Below, piece after piece: positions 55,424 to 63,077 of a stretch of DNA of 64,000 bases. The DNA comes from Aureliella helgolandensis (GTDB lineage: Bacteria; Planctomycetota; Planctomycetia; Pirellulales; Pirellulaceae): contig NZ_CP036298.1 of NCBI RefSeq assembly GCF_007752135.1, positions 186,001-250,000 on the forward strand, in the 5' to 3' direction. The notes under the pieces were generated by a model. The model had not been told where the DNA came from and made no database searches. It saw only the letters and a program-made list of their open reading frames with translations. Positions within the stretch are counted from its first letter, which is position 1; each line of letters opens with the position of its first letter. The position numbers and the translations under genes were made by a program.

Positions 55424-56296
55424 TCACGGCTTGCTCTTCTTTGCTAATAGCTTGGTGTCGACCAGCCAATCACACATGCGTTGTGGCCAATCGCCGGCCG
55501 CATTGGTCGAGTCGGGACGGAATCCAAATCCGTGCCCAGCGTTGCTATAGACATGCATTTCGCAGGGCACCTCGGCTTGCTTGTACTGCAAATAGACTTG
55601 GGCCATGCCGATGGAAATGTCATCGCGATCGTGAAAGCCGAATGCGATGAATGCGGGTGGCATTCCCGATTCGACAGTAAAAGTGCTCGATTTTCCAGGG
55701 TAGATCAGCCCTTGAAAGTCGGGGCGGCTACTGACCCTTTCGATGGGATCATCGCTTTGCGGGTCGCCCTCCTCGGGATGCATCGCCGCGTAGGCGGCCA
55801 ATTCGCCTCCGGCCGAGAAGCCCACGATGCCGATGCGCTGCGGATCGATCTTCCAAGCCTCGGCATTGGCCCGCACCATGCGGATGGCTCGCCGCGTGTC
55901 ATCCATGGCGTCCCCCTCCAGCGTGTAGGGAGAGTTCGGTTCGCGACAAAGTCGATATCGCATCACGAACGCAGCGATGCCATGCTTGGCAAACCATTCT
56001 CCCAGGGAATCGCCTTCGTGCCCCAAGCAGAGTTTTTGATGGCCACCGCCAGGAGCGATCAAAATGGCGGTGCCCGTGGACTTTCCCTCGGCCGGTAGGT
56101 AGGGGGTGATCGACGGGTGATGCACATTGGAGAGGTTGGTCCCCTCCCACTTTTCCGGCTCGTTCATCCGCTCGACGGAACCAGGGGCACCTTCCGACCA
56201 CAGCGGAATCTGGTCGGGCGCATCGGCGGCCCACAATTGGACTGCACCGGAAACCGACAGGCTTAGGACCAAGCAAAACGAGAGTAGACGTTTCAT
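55424..56296 (-). CDS. Secreted alpha/beta-hydrolase (BD-FAE/acetyl esterase type)
   Basis: A 290-residue secreted hydrolase with a signal peptide (about 1-23). The oxyanion loop is IAPGGGHQKL, the nucleophile lies in GIVGFSAGGELAAYAAM (GFSAG), and the C-terminal HVYSNAGHGFGFRP carries the triad histidine. The sequence matches the bifunctional feruloyl/acetyl-xylan esterase class frequently seen in planctomycetes, acting on acetyl or feruloyl groups of polysaccharides. It is transcribed in the same direction as the YCII gene but 247 bases away, so probably alone. Confidence 0.88.
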   Translation of the reverse strand: MKRLLSFCLVLSLSVSGAVQLWAADAPDQIPLWSEGAPGSVERMNEPEKWEGTNLSNVHHPSITPYLPAEGKSTGTAILIAPGGGHQKLCLGHEGDSLGEWFAKHGIAAFVMRYRLCREPNSPYTLEGDAMDDTRRAIRMVRANAEAWKIDPQRIGIVGFSAGGELAAYAAMHPEEGDPQSDDPIERVSSRPDFQGLIYPGKSSTFTVESGMPPAFIAFGFHDRDDISIGMAQVYLQYKQAEVPCEMHVYSNAGHGFGFRPDSTNAAGDWPQRMCDWLVDTKLLAKKSKP

Positions 56297-56495
56297 ATCG
56301 CGAAGAACCTCATGGAGAATTGAATTTCCTGGCCATTGTACCTGCTGGAGTACTCAACTGCTGAAGGTCTTCTACAGCCAATCGCTGGACTCAACGCGCT
56401 ACGCCGCGTTCAGATTGTCCTGTACCAATTTCCCTTCGTTTCGCATATTTCGACTCTTTCGCGGTTGTAGAATCGACCCCGTTGAACGGCAGCAA

Positions 56496-56533
56496 TACAG
56501 GGGATGGGACTGCGAAAAATGCGAAATCCGAGA
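56496..56533. repeat. Interspersed repeat TACAGGGGATGG...GCGAAAAATGCGAA, copy 1
   Basis: This stretch matches 58182-58220 over about 38 bases with a few differences (TACAGGGGATGG, then GCGAAAAATGCGAA and a CGAGAA/CGCGAA end). Left of it (56438-56470) an inverted relative (TTTCGCATATTTCGACTCTT) makes the whole block a possible palindrome. Likely a genome-wide intergenic repeat of the species; number of copies unknown. Confidence 0.7.
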
Positions 56534-56814
56534 AAATGAGAAGTAAGTGCGAAGAACGCTCTGAACTTCCCTGAGGTTGTCCCAGGCGTACAGAGCACAT
56601 TGCCATGGAGTGGCACCAGGCAACGGTCTTAGCTAGCAATACCGGAGTCTCGCGCCACTGAAGTGGACCGTCCTCTTGATAAGTTTCTCGAGGAAATTGG
56701 TCTGTCCGCAGGGGGACGCGCCGCCCGATAGAGTCGAAAGCATGTGGCGTCGTACGTACGCTGGCAGTATCACGCCACCACGACTCTGACGTCTTGCTGT
56801 CGGGCGGAAATAGA

Positions 56815-56839
56815 AACGGGTGCTCAGGGGGCACCCGTT
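56815..56839 (-). terminator. Terminator of the PEP-CTERM gene
   Basis: AACGGGTGC and GCACCCGTT form a perfect nine-base-pair stem with a seven-base loop, 33 bases past the PEP-CTERM stop. On the minus strand TCTATTTCC follows the stem, giving a weak T-tail. Confidence 0.65.
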
Positions 56840-56871
56840 CGTGAAATCTCGAAACTCGAAAACTGCATCGA

Positions 56872-57426
56872 CTAGTTTCGACGCCTACGCAGACTGACGC
56901 TCATGCAGGCCACACCGAAACCCCAGATGGCCAGAGAAGCGGGTTCGGGAACTGTTGCAACCCGGGTATCGCGCACATACCACGTTTCCCAGACATTATT
57001 CAAGCTCCCGATATCGGAACCGTTCGTAATCCTTCCATCGTTTGCATTATTAAGGTCCACATGAGTGAAATTACTCCAGTACTCACTGGTAAATCTGTAA
57101 ACCGAATGGTTGCTGTATCCACCTGCAGCGGAGGGGGTTGCCTGACCCGGTTTGGTGAAGTCTTCCCAAATCGGCTTGATCGCCCATTCCGCGAGAGTCG
57201 CGAATCGCCAGCCCTCCGCTGCCCGGAACGAAGGCGCCTCAATCTGACCAGGACCAAATTCATTTGGGGCAACCGGTCCCGCGTAGGTCCAGTCTAAGCC
57301 GGTGTTGTTAAAATCAATTAGTACTTCCGCATCGGGGATGGCAATAGCCGAGCCGATAATGGCTGCTTGAACCTGGCTTGCAGAAGTTGCGAATACAATC
57401 AACGCTGCTAATAAAATTTTCTTCAT
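56872..57426 (-). CDS. PEP-CTERM sorted exported protein
   Basis: A 184-residue protein with a signal peptide (MKKILLAALIVFATSASQVQAA) and a C-terminal sorting signal: VPEPASLAIWGFGVACMSVSLRRRRN, with the PEP motif, hydrophobic helix and basic end. Such signals are cleaved by an exosortase and link the protein to the envelope or exopolysaccharide. The mature part is Trp- and Asn-rich, with WRFATLAEWAIKPIWEDF near its middle. No exosortase gene is seen nearby. The start ATG 57426 was chosen for the signal peptide. Mature function unknown. Confidence 0.85.
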   Translation of the reverse strand: MKKILLAALIVFATSASQVQAAIIGSAIAIPDAEVLIDFNNTGLDWTYAGPVAPNEFGPGQIEAPSFRAAEGWRFATLAEWAIKPIWEDFTKPGQATPSAAGGYSNHSVYRFTSEYWSNFTHVDLNNANDGRITNGSDIGSLNNVWETWYVRDTRVATVPEPASLAIWGFGVACMSVSLRRRRN

Positions 57427-57496
57427 TACTAATACCTTTAAGAAACTAGACGTCATTCTCGAACATAGATAATTTTTGATTGAGAATCGACAACGT

Positions 57497-57847
57497 CTAA
57501 CTAGGCCTTAGTATTTCCAGAATGTGTTTTTCAAAGACGCCGCAGTCGCGGACGGGAGGGCACGCACGAAATGGCATCTGAGCAGAAACGGAGACTCCTG
57601 GATTTAATACAGCAGCGCCGCCATTGCGGAGCGTCTCCGTCTCAGGCACAACCGAAAATTCTCGGTCCGGCTGCTGAAGAATAGGCACGCCTTTCACTGG
57701 AATCTTACCAGAGCTGGCCGCTTGGCATTCGGTATTCCCGCTTTCCCATCTCAAACCAGCCATTATTCCCCCGGAACAGGGTTCGCAAAAGGCAAACATA
57801 AGCACTGCTACGAGTACTTGAATTTTGAATGAGATGGAGTGAGGCAT
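57497..57847 (-). CDS. Small putative secreted protein
   Basis: A 116-residue frame from ATG 57847 with a signal-like start (MPHSISFKIQVLVAVLMFAFCEPCSGG). The mature part is Cys- and Pro-containing (CQAASSGKIPVKGVP; ACPPVRDCG) with no recognisable family. Some features, such as few ribosome cues and a later open extension, leave doubt whether it is expressed. Confidence 0.4.
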   Translation of the reverse strand: MPHSISFKIQVLVAVLMFAFCEPCSGGIMAGLRWESGNTECQAASSGKIPVKGVPILQQPDREFSVVPETETLRNGGAAVLNPGVSVSAQMPFRACPPVRDCGVFEKHILEILRPS

Positions 57848-58181
57848 TGGGCTTGCCAGCAGAAATTCTCGGCAATGATCGTTGATTTGGCGTTCTCTGA
57901 GGATAGTATTCGCCATTGAACATAGAGTGCATACTAATCTCAAAATATCCAGCAATCAAGCGATTTACCTTTTTTGACGCTCCTATTCGGTAAAATCTCA
58001 GGCCTCCTTTCATTTACATGTAACAAAGAATGCTCTGCCCATTTGAATCCCCTGCCATGCCGCAGATGGCTGACCTGTCTGTACTTCACTTCGGAAGTAC
58101 GTGAGGAGCAAGAGCTGCCCGATTATTCATGACGCGGTGACTACGTTCAATTGGTAGCCGACTTCGACTAAGGAACTGCTA

Positions 58182-58220
58182 TACAGGGGATGGAACCGCG
58201 AAAAATGCGAAGTACGCGAA
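58182..58220. repeat. Interspersed repeat TACAGGGGATGG...GCGAAAAATGCGAA, copy 2
   Basis: Second copy of the repeat at 56496-56533 in the same orientation (TACAGGGGATGG, GCGAAAAATGCGAA). Confidence 0.7.
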
Positions 58221-58322
58221 TAAAAGGCATTGCCCCATTGGGCGAACGTTTCCGTCAAGAGGACGTAAAGAGGATTTGACGGAAAGATATACGCAGAAAA
58301 ACACGCCCCATTGGAACAGAGT

Positions 58323-58345
58323 CAATACTGTTCGGCACGGAATTT
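58323..58345. repeat. Left arm of a 23-base inverted repeat flanking the IS region
   Basis: CAATACTGTTCGGCAC followed by GGAATTT is matched, inverted and with one mismatch, at 60668-60690. The pair encloses about 2.37 kb including the IS and the GGGCTGTTG repeats, so it may mark the ends of an older element. Confidence 0.65.
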
Positions 58346-58698
58346 GCATCGACTGGAGATGCTCGAATTAGCACGGTTTTGTGCAGTAAATCTAGGGACC
58401 GTACGCCTATCGGTGTGGCGGCGTCGTGAGCGCATCTGGCTGCCTCACTGAACTATGTACTATGGCTGCGAAAACTTCGGTGGATGATTCCGCTCTTCCG
58501 CTGAAATACAAACGTACTCCGAAGGTCCCGGAGGAGATTCGAGCCAATGGTGTGTGAGGCTAAATCACCTGTTCGGTCGCCACTCCATTCGATTTGTAAC
58601 CCGGGGTACGCGTCAACCTCGTGGGACTCGTTTTCGCCGCCCTAGGCGACATAGGGTCGCTACTCCGTAGCTGTTGACCTGTTGGATTTGTAACCCGC

Positions 58699-58819
58699 CG
58701 CGTGACGGCTTGTTGATTTAATAGCGATTAAAGTTTGAACGCGGAGGTAGCGTTTCTAAATTGCCCTGCAGCGGTAATCGCCTGTCCTTGCTCACCGGGC
58801 TGTTGAAATAGTAACCCGC
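58699..58819. repeat. Diverged copy of the MITE-like repeat, left of the IS
   Basis: This 120-base stretch is an inverted, diverged match of the element at 60356-60483: GCGTGACGG, TTGTTGATTTAAT, GCGGAGGTAGC, ATTGCC, GCGG and CCTTGCTC occur in the same order on the opposite strand. Its last part is GGGCTGTTGAAATAGTAACC, with that arm in the opposite direction to the one in the right copy. Confidence 0.65.
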
Positions 58820-58820
58820 T

Positions 58821-60352
58821 TAGGCTGTGAATTTTTAGCCAAGTGGTTTGCAAATTAATTTTGGGCGCTACAACTATAGCATGAATACTCAAAAACCATC
58901 GCAGCTTGCTCGTGTTTCCCGCCCCCATCGTATTCAAGTGGAAATGCACATGCTTTCACTTGAAGATATGCTTCCGCGCGACCATCGTGCTCGCATTGTC
59001 TGGTCGTTTGTCAAAACGTTGGACCTAGAACCTCTGTATGAAAAGATCGTTGTCACCAAGAGCACCGTTGGCCGCAATAGTATTGCGCCGGAGATACTGG
59101 TTTCACTGTGGCTTCTGGCAACCTTGGATGGCATCGGCACAGCCCGAGAACTTGGTCGCCGATGCGAGACGGACATAGCCTATTTATGGACGCTCGGAAA
59201 TGTCACGGTCAATTATCACACGTTGAGCGACTTTCGAGTGGAGAACGGAGCATTCTTGGAGAAGACGCTCGTTGACACGGTTGCCTCGTTGGTCGCCCAA
59301 GGTCTGGTGCCCCTGGAGACCATTGCCCAAGACGGAATGCGCGTTCGGGCTAGTGCAGGCAGTAGTTCGTTTCGCCGCAAGCCGACGCTTGAGTCATTGC
59401 AGCAGCAGGCTCAGGCTCACGTAGATAGATTGAAGAAAGAATCCGAGAACGAATGCGATCGTTCCGATGGAGACGCACGTCGCCAAGCGGCAGTCGAACG
59501 AGCATCGCGTGAGCGTCAAGAGCGATTAGATGAGGCTTTGCGACAGTTTGAGGAGCTTAGTAAGCAGCGCGAGTCTCGGAGAAAAGGTGACGGCGAAAAG
59601 ACTCGCGTGAGCACTACGGACCCTGACGCCCGTAATATGAAGATGGCCAATGGTGGCTTCGATCCGGCCTTCAACGTCCAGTTCGCAACCGATGCTGACT
59701 CGCGAGTAATAGTCGCTGTCGATGTTATCAACTCGGGAACTGACAGTGGCCAAATGGCACCAATGCACGAGAAAGTGTGCTCAACTTACGACAAGACACC
59801 CAAGACGCAATTGGTCGATTCCGCTTACGCAACCAAGGGCGATGTTAAGACCGTGGAGTCTAAAGGGACCGAAGTCGTCTCCACGATCCCCCGTGGATCG
59901 GTATTGGAAAGCAAAGGCAAAGATCCTCACGCGCAGCAACCTGGCGAAAGCGACGAATACACAGCGTTTCGCGCGAGAATGGCCAAAGAGGAATACAAAG
60001 AGCTTTACAAGACGCGCCCGTCGGTTGCCGAATTTCCCAATGCGGACTGCCGCAATCGGAACCTTCGGCAATTCAAAGTTCGAGGACTGGTGAAGGTCAA
60101 AGCGGTAGCGCTATGGCATGCCGTGGCCTTTAACTTCACACGCATGGTAAACCTGGGGGCCTTGGCAAGCTAAGCAGTTGCAAGGCAACCGCTTGGTTGA
60201 GAAATAACACAACTCGAAGAGATGAGCATGATGGACACGAGCTAACTTGCTGGCCAACAATCCGACCCAGTAAGACTTTCAGCCGCCAATTCGAAAAAAT
60301 TTCGTGGTTGGAATACCAAAAGAGTCCGTTGGTGAAAAAACTTCACAGCCTA
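58821..60352 (+). mobile_element. IS1182-family insertion sequence
   Basis: An element of about 1.53 kb. The inverted ends are TAGGCTGTGAATTTTT (left, 58821) and the complement of AACTTCACAGCCTA (right, ending 60352), matching over the first 11 bases and then partly. It contains one transposase gene and is flanked on both sides by GCT (58818-58820 and 60353-60355), a possible three-base target duplication. It sits between same-direction copies of the GGGCTGTTGAAATAGTAACCC arm. Confidence 0.8.
58881..60173 (+). CDS. IS1182-family transposase
   Basis: A 430-residue DDE transposase. The N-terminus holds the IS1182 block HRIQVEMHMLSLEDMLPRDHRAR and APEILVSLWLLATLDGIGTARELGRRC (a DUF772-like region), with YHTLSDFRVENG next. 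The catalytic aspartates are in TIAQDGMRVRASAGS and LVDSAYATKGDV; the last third ends with NRNLRQFKVRGLVKVKAVALWHAVAFNFTRMV. A Lys/Glu/Arg-rich coiled region (about 170-250) lies between. The frame is intact and starts at ATG 58881, 60 bases inside the left end, so the element may be active. It is shorter than many IS1182 transposases (about 450-550). Confidence 0.9.
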   Translation: MNTQKPSQLARVSRPHRIQVEMHMLSLEDMLPRDHRARIVWSFVKTLDLEPLYEKIVVTKSTVGRNSIAPEILVSLWLLATLDGIGTARELGRRCETDIAYLWTLGNVTVNYHTLSDFRVENGAFLEKTLVDTVASLVAQGLVPLETIAQDGMRVRASAGSSSFRRKPTLESLQQQAQAHVDRLKKESENECDRSDGDARRQAAVERASRERQERLDEALRQFEELSKQRESRRKGDGEKTRVSTTDPDARNMKMANGGFDPAFNVQFATDADSRVIVAVDVINSGTDSGQMAPMHEKVCSTYDKTPKTQLVDSAYATKGDVKTVESKGTEVVSTIPRGSVLESKGKDPHAQQPGESDEYTAFRARMAKEEYKELYKTRPSVAEFPNADCRNRNLRQFKVRGLVKVKAVALWHAVAFNFTRMVNLGALAS

Positions 60353-60355
60353 GCT

Positions 60356-60483
60356 GCGTGACGGGCTGTTGAAATAGTAACCCGCCGCGCGAGCAAGGAA
60401 AGATAACCTCCGCTACAAGGCAATTAAGGATGCTACCTCCGCGCTAAAATTCAAATTGCGATTAAATCAACAGCCCGTCACGC
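60356..60483. mobile_element. MITE-like 128-base element
   Basis: A non-coding element with perfect 17-base terminal inverted repeats: GCGTGACGGGCTGTTGA (60356-60372) and its complement TCAACAGCCCGTCACGC (60467-60483). The inside also holds an imperfect inverted match (ACCTCCGC and GGAGGTAGC-like arms), so the RNA could fold back. A diverged inverted copy lies at 58699-58819. It has no gene, so it would depend on another transposase; its ends do not match those of the adjacent IS1182 element. Confidence 0.6.
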
Positions 60484-60667
60484 CGCGGGTTGCGATTTTA
60501 ACAAGCCGGTGAACAGGATGGCTGGTCGCTGCTTCAAGTTGATTTGGACACCTTTTCCCGGGCAACGGCATATAGGAGGCCTCAAGCCGTCAGCACGCGA
60601 TCTATTTGGCTAGTCCAACGAGTTCGCCAAAACTTTCATCTTTGAAATGCGTCGAACCGCCAACCCT

Positions 60668-60690
60668 AAATTCTGTGCCGAACAGTATTG
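60668..60690. repeat. Right arm of the 23-base inverted repeat
   Basis: Inverted partner of 58323-58345 with one mismatch; see that entry. Confidence 0.65.
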
Positions 60691-60709
60691 GGGCTATCCT
60701 GCTGCTTAG

Positions 60710-61348
60710 CTAGCTAGGGCGGAGAACTTTGCAGCGGATGTCGTCTTGCCCGTGACAGTACAGTAACTTCGCATGGGGTTGGGCAATTTCGGAAAAATGT
60801 TGTTCTACCAGATGCATATGACTGGGCCACGCGTAGGTAAAATAGATGTCCGCCATGTCGCGGCGTTTGAGGTAGTCTCCTTGCTCAATGCGACTTTTCA
60901 GGCCCTGCGAGGTCAGTAGATCGTGCGAGGCCGTTACTAGGTCTGGGGAAAGTTCAATCCCGAGAGCTTCGAATCCGAGCAATTCTGCTAGGCCTGTCGC
61001 GATTCCAAATCCACTGCCATATTCACAAAACCTGCCTCGGGGCTGCGCGTCGAGGAAATCCCAGAACATCTCGTAGTTGCAGGGAACGAAATCAAATACG
61101 TCGACTGTTCGGAATCGCGACCTTCCCTCGCTCAACAGTTGTAGGGCCGCACTCGATAGCTCGCGGCCGCTTCCCTTGATTTCTAAATCCATCAGTGGTT
61201 CTTCGTTGTCGTCTACCGCGTGATCCTGGTTTACCGGGCTTGGTGTGGATTGAGCTGAGGAGGAGAGAGGCTTGTTGCCAACAGTTGGCCGCGATAGGTC
61301 AGGCCGGTCTTCTTGCGATGGCTGGTCCTTAGTTTCGCGCATTGGCAT
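60710..61348 (-). CDS. Class I SAM-dependent methyltransferase-like protein
   Basis: A 212-residue protein. The first 70 residues are disordered (Pro/Ser/Asp/Gln-rich). The core (about 85-205) has RFCEYGSGFGIATGLAELLG, with the SAM-binding E-x-G-x-G-x-G loop, GIELSPDLVTASHDLL for the ribose, and later TYAWPSHMHLVEQHF. It is related to small class-I methyltransferases or to the diverse SAM-binding proteins of that shape; catalytic residues for a specific substrate are not visible. Next to an IS region, so it may be a recent arrival. No operon partner. Confidence 0.75.
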   Translation of the reverse strand: MPMRETKDQPSQEDRPDLSRPTVGNKPLSSSAQSTPSPVNQDHAVDDNEEPLMDLEIKGSGRELSSAALQLLSEGRSRFRTVDVFDFVPCNYEMFWDFLDAQPRGRFCEYGSGFGIATGLAELLGFEALGIELSPDLVTASHDLLTSQGLKSRIEQGDYLKRRDMADIYFTYAWPSHMHLVEQHFSEIAQPHAKLLYCHGQDDIRCKVLRPS

Positions 61349-61489
61349 GTTTGAGCTCCCGGAAAATGTTACTAGTGGATTTCAGTATTATCATAACGCA
61401 TGCATGCTACGACATTTTGTAGCGTGAAAACGGAGCATACCAGCCAACCCACAATCCGACTGAGGGTAGCTTAGACTACGCTCTACCCG

Positions 61490-61864
61490 TTGAGCCCAGC
61501 CAGGTTCCATGCAATTCTACTGGATCGCGGTAGCAACCTGGTGGGCCATGATGTGGCGGACACGAATGTGCAGTATTGCACTGCCATTCAAGGGAAAAGC
61601 CTGGCTCATTCAACTTCCAATGACGCGTTCCTGTTTCCAATGCATTCCACTTTCAATCTCGTTGGAACGTCGCTGGGGGCGAACTTGTATGGCTTGGCTG
61701 CCTCGTTTCTCGATCAGATGTCGAACGAGAGGCATGGTCTCACCACCGAACAAGCGTTCCACGAAATCGTTTACCGTTTTGCGAAGAACCGTTCGTGGCT
61801 TGGTACGAGCGGCAAAGATGCGCACTCGAGGAGGAACTCCGGCGCGCAATCGATGTGGGCGTGA
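61490..61864 (+). CDS. Hypothetical protein, doubtful
   Basis: A frame of 124 residues from a TTG with no clear ribosome site. Composition is protein-like (ATGs and codon use resemble neighbours; a hydrophobic segment NLVGTSLGANLYGLAASFL is near the middle), but it has no family match and a rival overlapping frame exists. It may be the remains of a gene; function not assignable. Confidence 0.25.
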   Translation: MSPARFHAILLDRGSNLVGHDVADTNVQYCTAIQGKSLAHSTSNDAFLFPMHSTFNLVGTSLGANLYGLAASFLDQMSNERHGLTTEQAFHEIVYRFAKNRSWLGTSGKDAHSRRNSGAQSMWA

Positions 61865-61879
61865 TTGGCTCAGGCCGAT

Positions 61880-62590
61880 TTAGGGCAAGTCTTCTAGATC
61901 TTTGGGGGCGACGGGAGTGGCATTGAACGGCGAAGCTTTGTGAGGATCAGACCGCCAGATGATGTAAGAGTAAACGACCAGCGCGACTGACGACACGAGC
62001 ATGGTGATTAGGAAAGCCCATAGAGCGATCGTCGATTTGGTGCATCCGAGCACAATCATCAGTGCGCCCTGAAATAGAAACAGCCAGCCGCCGATTCGAT
62101 GGGTCTTCTTCCACGATTGATGGCTAGACAGTGTCCAGGGAGTGCGAATGCCTACGAACCCGTTGGGCCGGAGCTTGCCCATGATCCTACCGAGCAGAAT
62201 GAATAAGCCGCCTACCGCCAATCCCACCAGTAGGCCAACGTCGACGTTGAATCCAAACGCAGCCAATTGCGTAACAGCATAGATCGCGACAAGAAACAAC
62301 AAGGTGAGTAGTCGAACGAAGCCATAGGTTTCATCGAACGATGGGTGGTTCGCTTTACTCGGATCCAACTTGGGTAAAACGAGTAGTAGCAGGTGGAGGC
62401 CTAGGGCGATGAGCGGCAGTAGGAGTAGTCCTTCAATTCGTCCGCCATATCGGTCGACTTTCCCTGCAAGATTCCAGTGGACTGGCATCGAATCGGGAGC
62501 TGCTTGCCAGGCTGCGGAAGCGTATAGAAACATGGAGGCGATGATGGCCAGCATCCAAGATTCGCGTTTCCAGTGAATTCGAAATGTCAT
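61880..62590 (-). CDS. SdpI/DUF1648-family membrane protein
   Basis: A 236-residue protein with six or so membrane helices. The first loop, DSMPVHWNLAGKVDRYGGRI, is the DUF1648 signature, and the later NGFVGIRTPWTLSSHQSWKKTHRIGGWLF is the SdpI-family signature seen in the immunity protein of the sporulation-delay toxin of Bacillus. In non-Bacillus bacteria these proteins usually occur without the toxin. Role here is likely envelope-linked, but there is no toxin gene nearby. Transcribed alone. Confidence 0.85.
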   Translation of the reverse strand: MTFRIHWKRESWMLAIIASMFLYASAAWQAAPDSMPVHWNLAGKVDRYGGRIEGLLLLPLIALGLHLLLLVLPKLDPSKANHPSFDETYGFVRLLTLLFLVAIYAVTQLAAFGFNVDVGLLVGLAVGGLFILLGRIMGKLRPNGFVGIRTPWTLSSHQSWKKTHRIGGWLFLFQGALMIVLGCTKSTIALWAFLITMLVSSVALVVYSYIIWRSDPHKASPFNATPVAPKDLEDLP

Positions 62591-63077
62591 GTTTCAGTCG
62601 CTCACCTGTAACTAGGTAGATCGATAAGGGGTGCCGAAGTCTGTTCGCTGGTGAAGAATCCGTCTTGTAATTTATTTCGAGATTTCGCAGCAGTGAAATG
62701 AAGGGGCACCTGTAGTGTATCGGATCGGGGCAGTGGTTCCGTGGCCGCGCGCCGGCGAGTGTTGGATGCCTTTCCTGGGACATCAGTGGCATTCCACTCC
62801 CAAGGGTGAGTAGGGCAGCCTCGATACGCAAGCGGCACGGTATTGAGGAGGAGGGGCTAGTACTGCCGGCTTGGCCGCCGAAACGATTTAGAAACAAATC
62901 TGTGTGCATATATGTCGGTGCGGTGAGCAAGAGTTTGATAAACTAGAGGCCCGCTTGTGCGTGCCTATATTTCTGTTCTGCGAGAACCCTTTCGGATTCT
63001 CCGTTGCTCGGGAAGCTCAGAGCACGCATTTCCCCCGCCTGTTGAAAAACATCCTTCCAGAAGATAGTGAGCCCTTG
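62591..63077. other. Divergent intergenic region, no gene recognised
   Basis: About 490 bases between the divergent SdpI-like gene and the last esterase. Should hold both promoters. Minus-strand frames in it are not protein-like. Confidence 0.5.

Larger units (their letters stand above)
56297..56871. other. Intergenic stretch with repeat and terminator
   Basis: About 575 bases. It holds an interspersed repeat (56496-56533), an imperfect inverted relative of it at about 56438-56470, and the PEP-CTERM terminator hairpin at 56815-56839. No gene is recognised: minus-strand frames crossing it (56391-56834) are repeat-derived. Confidence 0.55.
57848..58820. other. Repeat-rich intergenic region left of the IS element
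   Basis: About 970 bases with no convincing gene. From left to right: a perfect hairpin GTACTTC-ACTTCG-GAAGTAC (58081-58100); the second copy of the interspersed repeat (58182-58220); a 10-base inverted pair TTTCCGTCAA / TTGACGGAAA (58249-58285); the left 23-base arm of an inverted pair (58323-58345); a 31-codon frame (58462-58557) of no known family; and copies of the GGGCTGTTGAAATAGTAACCC arm. Confidence 0.6.
60174..60709. other. Repeat-rich intergenic region right of the IS transposase
   Basis: Holds the IS right end (to 60352), the MITE-like element (60356-60483), a diverged further arm (60484-60515, GCGGGTT, ATTTTAACAAGCCGGTGA), and the right 23-base inverted arm (60668-60690). No gene seen. 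Confidence 0.6.

Noticed and set aside
58462-58557. 31-codon frame MAAKTSVDDSALPLKYKR...
   Set aside because: Starts with ATG but has no ribosome site, no known relative, and lies in a repeat-rich stretch.
61509-61883. 124-residue plus-strand frame overlapping the 61490 frame
   Set aside because: Extremely Arg/Trp/Met-rich, the look of an out-of-frame translation.
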